Part shown: in pieces, positions 8,286 to 17,034 of the stretch
Layout of the letters: each line of letters begins with the position of its first letter
How positions within the stretch are numbered: the stretch's first letter is position 1
Assembly: GCF_015163075.1 (NCBI RefSeq)
Contig: NZ_JADDXU010000010.1
Span: 62,001-126,000, forward strand
Direction of reading: 5' to 3'
DNA length: 64,000 bases
Source: Streptomyces justiciae
Lineage (GTDB): Bacteria > Actinomycetota > Actinomycetes > Streptomycetales > Streptomycetaceae
Position numbers and translations under genes: made by a program
The notes under the pieces: generated by a model
The model's database searches: none
Seen by the model: the letters and a program-made list of their open reading frames with translations, nothing else
Told to the model about the DNA's origin: nothing

Positions 8286-9335
8286 ATGCCCGCCTTCCCC
8301 TCGCCCCTCCCGACACCCCGCACCCCACCCTCGATGGACGCCCCACCCCTGCGCTGGGGCGTCCTGGGCACCGGCTGGATCGCCGAGCGGTTCGTCGCCT
8401 CGGTCCAACGGCACACCCGGCAGCGCTTCACGGCCGTCGCCTCCCGTGCCACCGGCCGTGCCAAGGGCTTCGCCGAACGGCACGGCATCCCGGCGGCGTA
8501 CGGGTCGTACGAGGACCTCGTCGCGGCCTCGGACGTCGACGTCGTGTACGTCGCCACGGAGCACACCGCCCACCTCGCCTGCGCCCGCCTCGCCCTGGAA
8601 GCGGGCAAGCACACCCTGGTGGAGAAGCCGCTCGCGCTCGACGCCTCCGAGGCGGCGCAGATCGTCGAACTGGCCTCCGCTCGCGGCCTGTTCTGCGCGG
8701 AGGCCCTCTGGACGTTCTTCCTGCCGAAATTCGACGTCGTCCGGCAGATCCTGGAGTCCGGCGTCCTCGGCGACATCCACACGGTCCTGGCCGAGTACGG
8801 CGAGCACTTCACCGCCGAACACCGCATCCTGCGCCCCGATTCGGCCGGCGGCCCGCTGCTCGACCTCGGCACGTACCCGCTCTCCCTGGCGACCTGGGTC
8901 CTGGGTGCGCCGGCCGAGATCCTGGCCCTCGGCCAGCCTCACCCGGCCGGGGTGAACGGCCAGACCGCCGCCGTCCTGCGCGACGCGGACGGCAACCAGG
9001 CCGTCGTCCACACCACGCTGTTCAGCGACACCCCCACGTCCGCCACCCTCGCGGGCACCCGGGCGACCCTGACTCTGCCGGGCCCGTTCTACCAGCCCGG
9101 CGATCTGACGCTGACCCCGTCCGGCGGCGGTACGACACTCACGTACACCGAACCGCGTACCGCCCACGAAGCCCTGCACCACGAGGCCGCCGAAGTCGCC
9201 CGCTGTGTCGCGGCCGGGCAACTCGAAACCCCGCTGCGTCCGTTGGCCGACTCACTGACCACGCTCCGGGCGATGGACGAGATCCGCCGCGTGGCCGGTA
9301 TCCACTTCGGTCCTGGTCAGGCCGTCCTGGAATGA
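8286..9335 (+). CDS. Gfo/Idh/MocA-family oxidoreductase (3 of 3)
   Basis: 349 residues. LRWGVLGTGWIAERFV is the Rossmann loop and HTLVEKPLALDASEA the EKP catalytic motif; ALWTFFLPKFDVV resembles trans-1,2-dihydrobenzene-1,2-diol dehydrogenase or xylose dehydrogenase-like members. GGAGG at 8272-8276 fits the ATG at 8286. A second Met 16 codons on starts the conserved core, so the first residues are a non-conserved tail. It lies 91 bp after gene 2 and may belong to the same LacI-regulated unit. Confidence 0.88.
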   Translation: MPAFPSPLPTPRTPPSMDAPPLRWGVLGTGWIAERFVASVQRHTRQRFTAVASRATGRAKGFAERHGIPAAYGSYEDLVAASDVDVVYVATEHTAHLACARLALEAGKHTLVEKPLALDASEAAQIVELASARGLFCAEALWTFFLPKFDVVRQILESGVLGDIHTVLAEYGEHFTAEHRILRPDSAGGPLLDLGTYPLSLATWVLGAPAEILALGQPHPAGVNGQTAAVLRDADGNQAVVHTTLFSDTPTSATLAGTRATLTLPGPFYQPGDLTLTPSGGGTTLTYTEPRTAHEALHHEAAEVARCVAAGQLETPLRPLADSLTTLRAMDEIRRVAGIHFGPGQAVLE

Positions 9336-9388
9336 GGCAAGTCACAGGCCGCCCGTTGGCTTGCGGGAGCGGCCGCGGAGTAGGTTGG

Positions 9389-9402
9389 GTTCAAATTTGA
9401 AC
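9389..9402. promoter_or_regulatory. AT-rich 14-bp perfect palindrome before the epimerase gene
   Basis: GTTCAAATTTGAAC is a perfect palindrome whose AT content stands out sharply in this GC-rich sequence. It sits 36 bp before the GTG at 9438, in the core promoter or leader, and looks like an operator for a dimeric HTH or MarR/Rrf2-type regulator encoded elsewhere. Confidence 0.55.
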
Positions 9403-9437
9403 GTCGCAGGAGAACGACCCCAGCCTGGGAGGACGCC

Positions 9438-10349
9438 GTGCGCGTCGCGATCACCGGATCCACCGGACTCATCGGTTCCGCCCTCACCCACTCGCTCCTC
9501 GCCGACGGGCACGACGTCGTCCGGCTCGTCCGCGACCGGTCGGCGGCGCCTCGTGGGGACGGCCGCGAGTCGGCATGGTGGGACCCGGTCGGCGGCGAGG
9601 TTCAGCCCGGTGCACTGGACGGGGTCGACGCGGTCGTGCACCTGGCGGGCGCCGGGATCGGGGACCGGCGTTGGAACGCCGCGTACAAGACGGAGATCCG
9701 CCGGAGCCGGACCGCCGGGACGGAGACGATCGCGCGGGCCTGCGCCGAGGCGGCCGCACCGCCGCGCGTGCTCGTCTCGGCGTCCGCGACCGGGTACTAC
9801 GGCGACACCGGTGACCTGGTCATCGAGGAGAGCGCGCCCGCAGGGGACGACTTCCTGGCGGATGTCTGCGCCGCCTGGGAGGCCGCCGCCGATCCGGCCC
9901 GGGAGGCCGGTGTCCGGGTCGTGCATCCGCGCACCGGCCTCGTGGTCTCGGCGCAGGGCGGCGCCTTCGGCAGGCTGCTGCCGCTGTTCCGCTTCGGCCT
10001 GGGGGGCCGGCTGGGCTCGGGCGAGCAGTACTGGCCGTTCATCTCGCTCACCGATCACATCGCAGCACTGCGTTTCGCGATCACCGCCGAGGAACTCTCT
10101 GGGCCGGTCAACTTCGCGGCCCCCGAGCCGGTGACCAACCGTGCCGTCACCGAGGCGCTGGGCCGGGCGCTGCACCGACCGACGCTCGCGGCCGTGCCCG
10201 CGTTCGCGCTCCGTGCGGTGCTCGGCGAGTTCGCGACGGGCATCACGTGCAGTTGCCGCGCCGTTCCGTCGGCCCTGCTCAAGACCGGCTTCGACTTCGC
10301 CCATCCGACGATCGACGATGCGCTGGGGTCCGTGCTCGGGGCGAACTGA
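9438..10349 (+). CDS. TIGR01777/YfcH-family NAD-dependent epimerase-like protein
   Basis: 303 residues. RVAITGSTGLIGSAL is the dinucleotide-binding loop, SASATGYYG carries the YfcH signature, and the C-terminus is a DUF1731-type segment. The family is an SDR-extended branch of unknown reaction found in most actinobacteria; the Tyr-x3-Lys of true epimerases is not preserved. The gene is alone, with a palindrome upstream and a strong hairpin downstream, so it appears monocistronic. Confidence 0.88.
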   Translation: MRVAITGSTGLIGSALTHSLLADGHDVVRLVRDRSAAPRGDGRESAWWDPVGGEVQPGALDGVDAVVHLAGAGIGDRRWNAAYKTEIRRSRTAGTETIARACAEAAAPPRVLVSASATGYYGDTGDLVIEESAPAGDDFLADVCAAWEAAADPAREAGVRVVHPRTGLVVSAQGGAFGRLLPLFRFGLGGRLGSGEQYWPFISLTDHIAALRFAITAEELSGPVNFAAPEPVTNRAVTEALGRALHRPTLAAVPAFALRAVLGEFATGITCSCRAVPSALLKTGFDFAHPTIDDALGSVLGAN

Positions 10350-10357
10350 CGGTACGG

Positions 10358-10396
10358 AGAAGGGCCTTCACAGACTGTCGCCTGTGAAGGCCCTCT
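10358..10396. terminator. Bidirectional terminator between the epimerase gene and tRNA-Pro
   Basis: AGGGCCTTCACA (10361-10372) and TGTGAAGGCCCT (10383-10394) are perfect 12-bp arms around a 10-nt loop, extended by GAG/CTC flanks. It lies between the plus-strand epimerase stop and the 3' end of the minus-strand tRNA and can end both transcripts. Confidence 0.85.
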
Positions 10397-10403
10397 CACA
10401 CCG

Positions 10404-10477
<74 letters not shown>

Positions 10478-10558
10478 GTGTCCGTCTGACCTGGGGTTTC
10501 CCCCGGCCGAACGTGCAGTGAAACAATACCGCACTCGGGTCGGTGGTCGCGCACCCGT

Positions 10559-11956
10559 TTATCGGGGAGCCGCGGGTGCGGCATCGGCGCGCACCAGGTT
10601 CCGTATCGCCGGTACCGAGAGCAGGGCAGCACAGACGACCAGGCTCATCGCCCCGGCGACGAGCAGGACGTGGTCGGCACCGAGGGCTGCGGCGGACGGG
10701 CCCGCGAGTGCCTGGCCGACCGGCATCAGGGCCAGGGAGCCCGCGACGTCGTAGGCGTGGATGCGGTTGAGGGCGTCGGGCGGGACCTGGGTCTGGATGC
10801 TGGTCGACCACATCACGCTCCAGAACGCCATGCCCGTGCCCGCGACGGCGGCTCCGGCCATCATGGCGGGCACGCCGAGGCCCGCGCCGACGGCGGCCGG
10901 GAAGGCTCCGAAGCCGACCAGGGCGATCGATCCGGCGCGCAGCATCCGGTGCGGGCGCAGCCGCAGGGCGAGGAGTCCGCCGACGACGGTGCCGGCGCCG
11001 AGTGCGGAGTTCACCAGGCCATAGGCGCGCGGGCCGTGGTCCTGGACGACCTCGGTGGCGACCAGCGGGACGGTCGGGCCGGACACGGAGATCATGTACA
11101 GACCCCAGATGGCTATCACTCCCCACAGCCACGTACGGGCCCTGAACTCCCGCCAGCCGGTGACCAGATCGGCCCGGAAGGTGCTGGCCGCCCGCGGCAC
11201 CGGTCCGTCGTCCGGGGCGCGCGGCGGCAGCCGGAGGGCCAGCAGGCACAGGGCGCTGACCGCGTACATGGCGGCGTCCACGGCGAAGACGCCGCCGGCC
11301 GAGGCGAAGCCGACGAGCAGTCCGGCGAGGGCGGGGCCGGCGAGCTGGGCGCCGGCCTCCGCGATGCGTATCGCGCCGTTCGCGCCCTGCACATCGCGGG
11401 CCAGCCGCGGAACCGTGCTGGCGACGCCGGGCTGGAACAGGGCGCCCGCCACGCCGTTGACGAAGCCGAGGGCGCAGATCTGCCACAGCACCACATGCCC
11501 GGAGAAGAAGAGCGCGGCGGCGAGGGTCTGGGTGGCAAGGCGCACCAGGTCGGCGCCGATCATCACCTTGCGGGTGTCGAAGCGGTCGGCGATGACTCCG
11601 CCGAAGACCACGAGCCCGGCGAAGGACGCGGCCGAGGAGGCCATCGCGAGGCCCACCGCGCCCGCCCCGTAGCCGTGCTGGAGCAGGCCGGCGGCGAGGG
11701 CGACGGGAAGGACGGTGTGCCCGAGGGCGGCGACGGCCCGGGCGACGAAGAACAGGGCGAAGTCCCGGGACCAGACGGCGGAGACGGCCGCCTCGCTCGT
11801 CCGGCGAGGGGTGACGTCCTCGGCGGGCACAACCGTCTCGCTCGTCCGGCCGGCGGCGACGTCATCGGCGGACACCGCCACCTCGCGCGCCGGAGCAGGG
11901 CTGATGTCCTCGGCGCTCGCGCCGTACGCCTCCCCCTTCGACGACACCCCGGTCAT
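10559..11956 (-). CDS. MFS transporter (MFS_3/enterobactin-exporter-like)
   Basis: 465 residues with about twelve membrane helices. The loop GGVIADRFDTRKVMIGADLVR after helix 2 is the motif A region of MFS_3 drug or siderophore exporters. The ATG at 11956 is preferred because GGGAGGGG precedes it; the longer in-frame reading to 12415 is the out-of-frame shadow of the MmcQ gene. The first 55 residues are hydrophilic with repeated RRTSE/GRTSE segments (a duplicated Thr/Ser/Glu motif) before helix 1. Substrate unknown. Confidence 0.85.
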   Translation of the reverse strand: MTGVSSKGEAYGASAEDISPAPAREVAVSADDVAAGRTSETVVPAEDVTPRRTSEAAVSAVWSRDFALFFVARAVAALGHTVLPVALAAGLLQHGYGAGAVGLAMASSAASFAGLVVFGGVIADRFDTRKVMIGADLVRLATQTLAAALFFSGHVVLWQICALGFVNGVAGALFQPGVASTVPRLARDVQGANGAIRIAEAGAQLAGPALAGLLVGFASAGGVFAVDAAMYAVSALCLLALRLPPRAPDDGPVPRAASTFRADLVTGWREFRARTWLWGVIAIWGLYMISVSGPTVPLVATEVVQDHGPRAYGLVNSALGAGTVVGGLLALRLRPHRMLRAGSIALVGFGAFPAAVGAGLGVPAMMAGAAVAGTGMAFWSVMWSTSIQTQVPPDALNRIHAYDVAGSLALMPVGQALAGPSAAALGADHVLLVAGAMSLVVCAALLSVPAIRNLVRADAAPAAPR

Positions 11957-12050
11957 CCGCACACCCCTCCCGGCATCACCCGCACCGCAGGCGCCCCACC
12001 CGCCACGCCTTCGGATCATGCCACGGGGCACTGACAGCCCCCGGGGAATT

Positions 12051-12410
12051 TCACTCGCCGACCGGACGCCCCAACTCCGGATAGCTGTCGAGGAGTCGGG
12101 GCGGGGCGGCCTGGCGCCAGGAGTCGGCCAGGATGTCCCGCAGTTCGTCCTCGTCCTCCAGGGCGGCGAGGCGGGCCCGCACCCAGGCGAACTGCGCCTC
12201 GTGGTCGGCGATCCAGAACTTCTCCGGCTCCGCGAGCACCAGTTCGTCCCGCTCCTCCTTGGGGCAGCGGACCGCGATGGAGGTCTCCTCCTCGGGCAGC
12301 GTGGCGAACATCTTCCCCGCGACCCGGAACGTGGGCATGCTCCAGGCGATCTTCTCCGTGGTGTCCGGCAGGGACAGGGCGATACGGCGTACGTCTTCGG
12401 CATCCGGCAT
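12051..12410 (-). CDS. MmcQ/YjbR-family protein
   Basis: 119 residues starting MPDAEDVRRIALSLP, with the family core WSMPTFRVAGKMFATL and a C-terminal WRQAAPPRLLDSY. YjbR-like proteins have a double-wing DNA-binding-like fold, but their role is unproven. A TTG 10 codons upstream is possible; ATG at 12410 matches the usual family start. It is the last gene but one of a same-strand run with GNAT and XRE genes upstream. Confidence 0.82.
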   Translation of the reverse strand: MPDAEDVRRIALSLPDTTEKIAWSMPTFRVAGKMFATLPEEETSIAVRCPKEERDELVLAEPEKFWIADHEAQFAWVRARLAALEDEDELRDILADSWRQAAPPRLLDSYPELGRPVGE

Positions 12411-12440
12411 GACACGCACCGTAGCGGCTGCCACTGACAA

Positions 12441-12974
12441 TCACCTGGTGGGAGCGGTTGTCCCGAGGTTCTTGTAGTAGAGGGTGGTGCCCCGGAGGAC
12501 CCCGCCGGGGTCGGCCGCGTAGTCGGGGATCACGCCGACCCTGGTCCATCCCGCCGAGGTGTAGAGGCGCTCCGCCGGGCTGTCGGTCTCGGTGTCGAGG
12601 TGGAGCAGGGTGATGCCGGCGTCGGCGGCGGCCTGTTCGGCGGTCGTCAGGAGCCTGCGCCCGAGCCCTCGTCCTCGCGCGTCCCGGTGGACCATCAGCT
12701 TGACCAGTTCGGCGCGGTGGCGGCTGTTGGGCTTGTCGGGGAAGGCGAGGCTGACGGTGCCGAGTGTCCGGTCGTCGGCGCGGGCGATCCAGACGGCGAG
12801 CTGCCCGGCCGCCACTCCGGCCGCCCGCTCCTTCCACCAGGCGACAGCCGCCGCGCGGTCAAGGGGCGCGAGGAAGCCGATGGAGGCGCCGCCGTCGACG
12901 GTGTCGGCCATCAGATCGGCCAACTCCTCCACGTACAAGTGCACTTGGTCAGCGTCGAGTCGGGTGACGATCAC
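12441..12974 (-). CDS. GNAT-family N-acetyltransferase
   Basis: 177 residues. The acetyl-CoA site is RDARGRGLGRRLL (the Q/RxxGxG/A motif), and HLDTETDSPAERLYTSAGW forms the C-terminal GNAT half. The GTG at 12974 overlaps the stop of the XRE/cupin gene (GTGA, 12971-12974), so the two are translationally coupled. This suggests that the acetyltransferase is the function controlled by the regulator upstream. The substrate (amine, antibiotic or protein) cannot be inferred. Confidence 0.88.
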   Translation of the reverse strand: MIVTRLDADQVHLYVEELADLMADTVDGGASIGFLAPLDRAAAVAWWKERAAGVAAGQLAVWIARADDRTLGTVSLAFPDKPNSRHRAELVKLMVHRDARGRGLGRRLLTTAEQAAADAGITLLHLDTETDSPAERLYTSAGWTRVGVIPDYAADPGGVLRGTTLYYKNLGTTAPTR

Positions 12975-13555
12975 GGCAGCACCACCGCCAGCGCATACCG
13001 CACCGGCTCCGGCCCTGCGCACCGGAACCGCGTCGGCCCCCACACCCGCAGCCGCAGACAGTCCCCCGAGTCGAGGTGGTGCTCGACGTCCTGCGCGGTC
13101 ATGGCCAGCGCGCCTTCCAGCACCCAGATGTGCTGTTCGAGTCCGGGCACGGGCGGCCTGTCGTACGCGATGTCGGCGCCCGGGGCGAGCCGTCCCTCGA
13201 CGAGTTCGCCGCGCAGCCCGGTGTGGGGCGGTGACACGGAACGCCGTACGAAACCGGAGGTCCGGTCCTCCCACACGGGTTGCTCGGCGGCCCGGACGAG
13301 GAGCGGGGGTTCGGTCTCGACCTCGCTGAGCAGCTGGGACATGGTCCGTCCGTGAACCGCGCACAGGCGGTTCAACAGGGAGGCGGTGGGGCTGATCTCG
13401 GCGCGCTCGGCGCGGGACAGGGTCGACTTGCTCACGCCGGTGCGCTCGGCCAACTCCCCGAGGGACCAGCCGCGTTCGGCCCGCAGTTCGGCCAGGCGAG
13501 CACCCAGTCGGGCGTCGACGGGGTCCGGGGCGGTCTCGACTTCCACTTGTTTCAT
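12971..13555 (-). CDS. XRE-family regulator with C-terminal cupin domain
   Basis: 194 residues. The HTH lies at about 18-72 (GARLAELRAERGWSLGELAE, then GVSKSTLSRAE). A cupin fold follows at about 105-190, with GLEQHIWVLEGALAM and SGDCLRLRVWGP. Such HTH-cupin proteins sense small ligands and often regulate themselves and the next gene. A perfect 15-bp-arm palindrome covers its start codon, strongly suggesting autoregulation, and it is coupled to a GNAT gene. Confidence 0.9.
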   Translation of the reverse strand: MKQVEVETAPDPVDARLGARLAELRAERGWSLGELAERTGVSKSTLSRAERAEISPTASLLNRLCAVHGRTMSQLLSEVETEPPLLVRAAEQPVWEDRTSGFVRRSVSPPHTGLRGELVEGRLAPGADIAYDRPPVPGLEQHIWVLEGALAMTAQDVEHHLDSGDCLRLRVWGPTRFRCAGPEPVRYALAVVLP

Positions 13556-13583
13556 ATCTGGGACGCTATCCCAGATATGAAAC
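13549..13583. promoter_or_regulatory. Operator-like palindrome with 15-bp perfect arms over the XRE start
   Basis: GTTTCATATCTGGGA (13549-13563) and TCCCAGATATGAAAC (13569-13583) are perfectly complementary around CGCTA. The left arm includes the XRE start codon (CAT at 13553-13555). It ends 7 bp from the upstream lysR stop. As DNA it is an ideal dimer operator; as RNA it would fold over the initiation codon. Confidence 0.75.
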
Positions 13584-13590
13584 AGTGAGG

Positions 13591-14499
13591 TTACGTCCCG
13601 CTCTCAGCCGCCCCCGCCAGCGCCTCGATCACCGGCCGGATCAGCGGATGCCCCTCCGCGCCCCGCCGTACCGCCGCGAACACCCGCCGGGTGGGTGCGA
13701 CGCCGTCGACCGGTCGTACGACGACACCCGTGAGGTCCATTCCGATCAGTGCCGAGCGCGGTACGAGCGCCACGCCCGCGCCGGCCGAGGCGAGGGCGAC
13801 GACCGCGCGGAAGTCGTCCGAGGAGTGTTCGAGGCTGGGCTGGAAGCCCGCGTTCTCGCAGGCCAGGACGACGACCTCATGGCAGGGGTTGCCCGGGTAG
13901 GGGCCGATCCAGGGGTCCTTGGCCAGCTCCGCCAGCGGCACCTCGCCGGCCTCGGCCAGCCGGTGGCTCACCGGGACGACCGCGTCGAAGGGCTCGGCGT
14001 ACAGGGAGACGTGGGTCAGCCGGGGGTCGTCGGCCGGGGGCGCCCCGCGGTACTCGACGGCGACCGCGACGTCGACCTGCCGGTCCAGGACCATCGGCAG
14101 ACTGGCGTCGCCCTCGGCGTCCTGGACGCGGATGCGGATGCCCGGGGAGGTCACGGCGAGCCTCGCCACCGCGGGCGCGACGACCAGGGCGATGCCGGTC
14201 GCGAAGGAGGCGACGGTGACCGTGCCGGCCTCGCCCGAGCCGTACGCGGCCAGTTCGGCCTCCGCGCGCTCCAGCTGGGCGAGGACGGCGTTGGTGTGGT
14301 TCAGCAGGATCTCGCCGGCCGCGGTGAGCCGTACGCCCTTCGCGCCGCGCTCGACCAGGCGGTGCCCGGTCTCCTGCTCCAGGGCCGTGAGCTGCTGGGA
14401 CACCGCCGAGGGCGTGAGATACAGCGCGGCGGCAGCCGCCGTCACCGTACGGTGGTCGGCCACCGCCCGGAGGATGTGCAGCCGCCGCGCTTCGATCAT
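13591..14499 (-). CDS. LysR-family transcriptional regulator
   Basis: 302 residues. The HTH begins at the N-terminus (RRLHILRAVADHRTVTAAAA, then LTPSAVSQQLTALE), and the effector domain spans about 90-295. It follows kbl by 37 bp on the same strand and precedes the XRE operon by 35 bp, so it may be read with tdh-kbl and regulate threonine or glycine metabolism. That link rests on position only. Confidence 0.9.
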   Translation of the reverse strand: MIEARRLHILRAVADHRTVTAAAAALYLTPSAVSQQLTALEQETGHRLVERGAKGVRLTAAGEILLNHTNAVLAQLERAEAELAAYGSGEAGTVTVASFATGIALVVAPAVARLAVTSPGIRIRVQDAEGDASLPMVLDRQVDVAVAVEYRGAPPADDPRLTHVSLYAEPFDAVVPVSHRLAEAGEVPLAELAKDPWIGPYPGNPCHEVVVLACENAGFQPSLEHSSDDFRAVVALASAGAGVALVPRSALIGMDLTGVVVRPVDGVAPTRRVFAAVRRGAEGHPLIRPVIEALAGAAESGT

Positions 14500-14536
14500 G
14501 GGATCGATTGTCTCAAATGCCCCCGTGTGCTCCGGC

Positions 14537-15754
14537 TCAGCCCGCCGACTCCGCGGAGGCCGCCGCTTCCAGCTCGGCCCGCGCCGCGACGAAGGCGTCC
14601 ACCGCGCGGTTCACGTCCTCGGTGGAGTGCGCGGCGGACAGCTGGACGCGGATACGGGCCTGGCCCTGCGGCACCACCGGGTAGGAGAAACCGATCACGT
14701 ACACGCCGCGCTCCAGGAGCAGCTCCGCGAGGCGGCCCGCCTTGGCCGCGTCACCGATCATCACGGGGGCGATGGCGTGGTCGCCGGGGAGGATCTCGAA
14801 GCCTTCGTCCGTCATACGGCGCCGGAACAGGGCCGTGTTCTCGTTCAGCCGGACCCTCAGGTCGTCCGCCGACTCCAGCAGGTCGAGGACCTTCAGGGAG
14901 GCGGCGGCGATCACCGGGGCGAGGGTGTTGGAGAACAGGTACGGGCGCGAACGCTGGCGCAGCACGGCGACGATCTCCGCGCGGGCGGCGACATAGCCGC
15001 CGGACGCGCCGCCGAGCGCCTTGCCGAGGGTGCCGGTGATGATGTCGACGCGGTCCATGACGCCGTGCAGCTCGGGGGTGCCGCGGCCGCCGGGGCCGAC
15101 GAAGCCGACCGCATGGGAGTCGTCGACCATCACCATGGCGTCGTAGCGCTCGGCGAGGTCGCAGATCTCGCGCAGCGGGGCCACATAGCCGTCCATGGAG
15201 AACACGCCGTCGGTGACGATCAGGCGGCGGCGCGCGTCGGAGGCGTCCTTCAACTGCCGTTCCAGGTCGGCCATGTCGCGGTTGGCGTAGCGGAAGCGGA
15301 GGGCCTTGGACAGGCGGATGCCGTCGATGATCGACGCGTGGTTGAGGGCGTCGGAGATGACCGCGTCCTCGGGGCCGAGGAGGGTCTCGAAGACACCGCC
15401 GTTGGCGTCGAAGCAGGAGGAGTAGAGGATCGTGTCCTCCTGGCCGAGGAAGCCCGAGAGGCGGGCCTCCAGCTCCTTGTGCACCTCCTGGGTACCGCAG
15501 ATGAAGCGCACGGACGCCATGCCGTAGCCCCAGCGGTCGAGCGCCTCGTGGGCGGCGGCGACGACCTCGGGGTGGTCGGCGAGACCGAGGTAGTTGTTGG
15601 CGCAGAAGTTGAGGACCTCACCGGGACGGCCGCCCGCGGTGACGGCGACGGTCGCGGACTGCGGGGTGCCGATGACGCGCTCGGGCTTGTGCAGACCGGC
15701 GGCGCGGATCTCGTCGAGGGTGGCGCGCAGGTCGTCACGGACAGAGTCGAACAT
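14537..15754 (-). CDS. kbl: Glycine C-acetyltransferase (2-amino-3-ketobutyrate CoA ligase)
   Basis: 405 residues. This alpha-oxoamine synthase joins or splits glycine and acetyl-CoA with 2-amino-3-oxobutyrate using PLP. FCANNYLGLADHPE is the family start, DDSHAVGFVG the Asp/His pair contacting PLP, and TLGKALGGASGGY carries the Schiff-base Lys. The ATG at 15754 follows AGGAG and matches the family start; an upstream in-frame Met overlaps tdh. It is 19 bp after tdh, giving the classical tdh-kbl threonine-to-glycine operon. Confidence 0.96.
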   Translation of the reverse strand: MFDSVRDDLRATLDEIRAAGLHKPERVIGTPQSATVAVTAGGRPGEVLNFCANNYLGLADHPEVVAAAHEALDRWGYGMASVRFICGTQEVHKELEARLSGFLGQEDTILYSSCFDANGGVFETLLGPEDAVISDALNHASIIDGIRLSKALRFRYANRDMADLERQLKDASDARRRLIVTDGVFSMDGYVAPLREICDLAERYDAMVMVDDSHAVGFVGPGGRGTPELHGVMDRVDIITGTLGKALGGASGGYVAARAEIVAVLRQRSRPYLFSNTLAPVIAAASLKVLDLLESADDLRVRLNENTALFRRRMTDEGFEILPGDHAIAPVMIGDAAKAGRLAELLLERGVYVIGFSYPVVPQGQARIRVQLSAAHSTEDVNRAVDAFVAARAELEAAASAESAG

Positions 15755-15773
15755 GCGAGAGGCTCCTAAAGGG

Positions 15774-16802
15774 TTACGCGTTCCAGTCGAGGATGACCTT
15801 GCCACCGCGGCCGCTCGCGGCGTCCGCGAACGCCGCCTCGTAGTCGCGGTAGCCGTAGCGGCCGGTGATCACGGGGGCGAGGTCGAGGCCGCCCTCCAGG
15901 AGGACCGACATCGCGTACCAGGTCTCGAACATCTCACGGCCGTAGATGCCCTTGATGGTGATCATCGAGGTGACGATCCGGGCCCAGTCGACCGGGAACT
16001 CCTGCGCGGGCAGGCCAAGCATGGCGATGCGGCCGCCGTGGGTCATGTTGGCGATCATGTCGCGCATCGCGGTCGGGTTGCCGGACATCTCCAGGCCGAT
16101 GTCGAAGCCCTCGCGCAGTCCGAGGGAGCGCTGGCCGTCGGCGATGGAGGACTCGGCGACGTTCAGGGCGAGGCTGACGCCGATCTTGCGGGCGAGGTCG
16201 AGGCGCTCCTCGCTGACGTCGGTGATGACGACGTTGCGCGCGCCCGCGTGCTTGGCGACGGCCGCCGCCATCAGTCCGATCGGCCCGGCACCGGTGATCA
16301 GCACGTCCTCGCCGACCAGCGGGAACGACAGCGCGGTGTGCACGGCGTTGCCGAACGGGTCGAAGATCGCGGCCACGTCGAGGTCCACGGGGACGCGGTG
16401 CACCCACACGTTCGAGGCGGGAAGTGCGACGTACTCCGCGAAGGCCCCGTCCCGTCCGACACCGAGCCCGACCGTGGCCCGGCACAGGTGGCGGCGGCCG
16501 GCGAGGCAGTTGCGGCACTTGCCGCAGACGAGGTGCCCCTCACCGCTGACCCGGTCGCCCACGGCGATGTCGACGACGTCACGGCCGGTCTCGACGACCT
16601 CGCCGACGAACTCGTGCCCGAGCACCAGCGGCGTACGGATCGTCTGCTGCGCCCAGCCGTCCCAGGACCGGATGTGCAGATCGGTGCCGCAGATGCCGGT
16701 GCGCAGCACCTTGATCAGTACGTCGCCGGGTCCCACGGCGGGCTCGGGCACGTCCGCGAGCCACAGCCCGGGCTCCGCCTTCTCCTTGACCAGCGCCTTC
16801 AC
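15774..16802 (-). CDS. tdh: L-threonine 3-dehydrogenase
   Basis: 342 residues, zinc medium-chain dehydrogenase. KALVKEKAEPGLWL is the usual Tdh start, GICGTDLHI holds the catalytic zinc Cys, GHEFVGEV follows, CGKCRNCLAGRRHLC is the structural zinc loop, and GAGPIGLMAAAVAK binds NAD. It oxidises threonine to 2-amino-3-ketobutyrate, which Kbl cleaves. GTG at 16802 is chosen from family length and the GGAG upstream. The frame stays open for 38 more codons to an ATG at 16916, noted as a finding. Confidence 0.96.
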   Translation of the reverse strand: MKALVKEKAEPGLWLADVPEPAVGPGDVLIKVLRTGICGTDLHIRSWDGWAQQTIRTPLVLGHEFVGEVVETGRDVVDIAVGDRVSGEGHLVCGKCRNCLAGRRHLCRATVGLGVGRDGAFAEYVALPASNVWVHRVPVDLDVAAIFDPFGNAVHTALSFPLVGEDVLITGAGPIGLMAAAVAKHAGARNVVITDVSEERLDLARKIGVSLALNVAESSIADGQRSLGLREGFDIGLEMSGNPTAMRDMIANMTHGGRIAMLGLPAQEFPVDWARIVTSMITIKGIYGREMFETWYAMSVLLEGGLDLAPVITGRYGYRDYEAAFADAASGRGGKVILDWNA

Positions 16803-17034
16803 CGCTACGGCTCCTGAGGGTGCGTTCCCGTACGCGAGCACGCCGAAGAGGCCCGCAGCCGGGAAGAGGGGTGGAATCGCGTAGCAATCTGCCGTACGAC
16901 GCCCCCTCAGGTCCATCGAGGTTTTCTTAAGCGCCGCCGCAGATCTTCTTCACGCCACTCCTGGGTGGGGAACACCGCCGCCCACCTGCCCGTTGGGAGG
17001 GGCGAGGACGCCTGCGAACGATCTGGAGCCGCCG

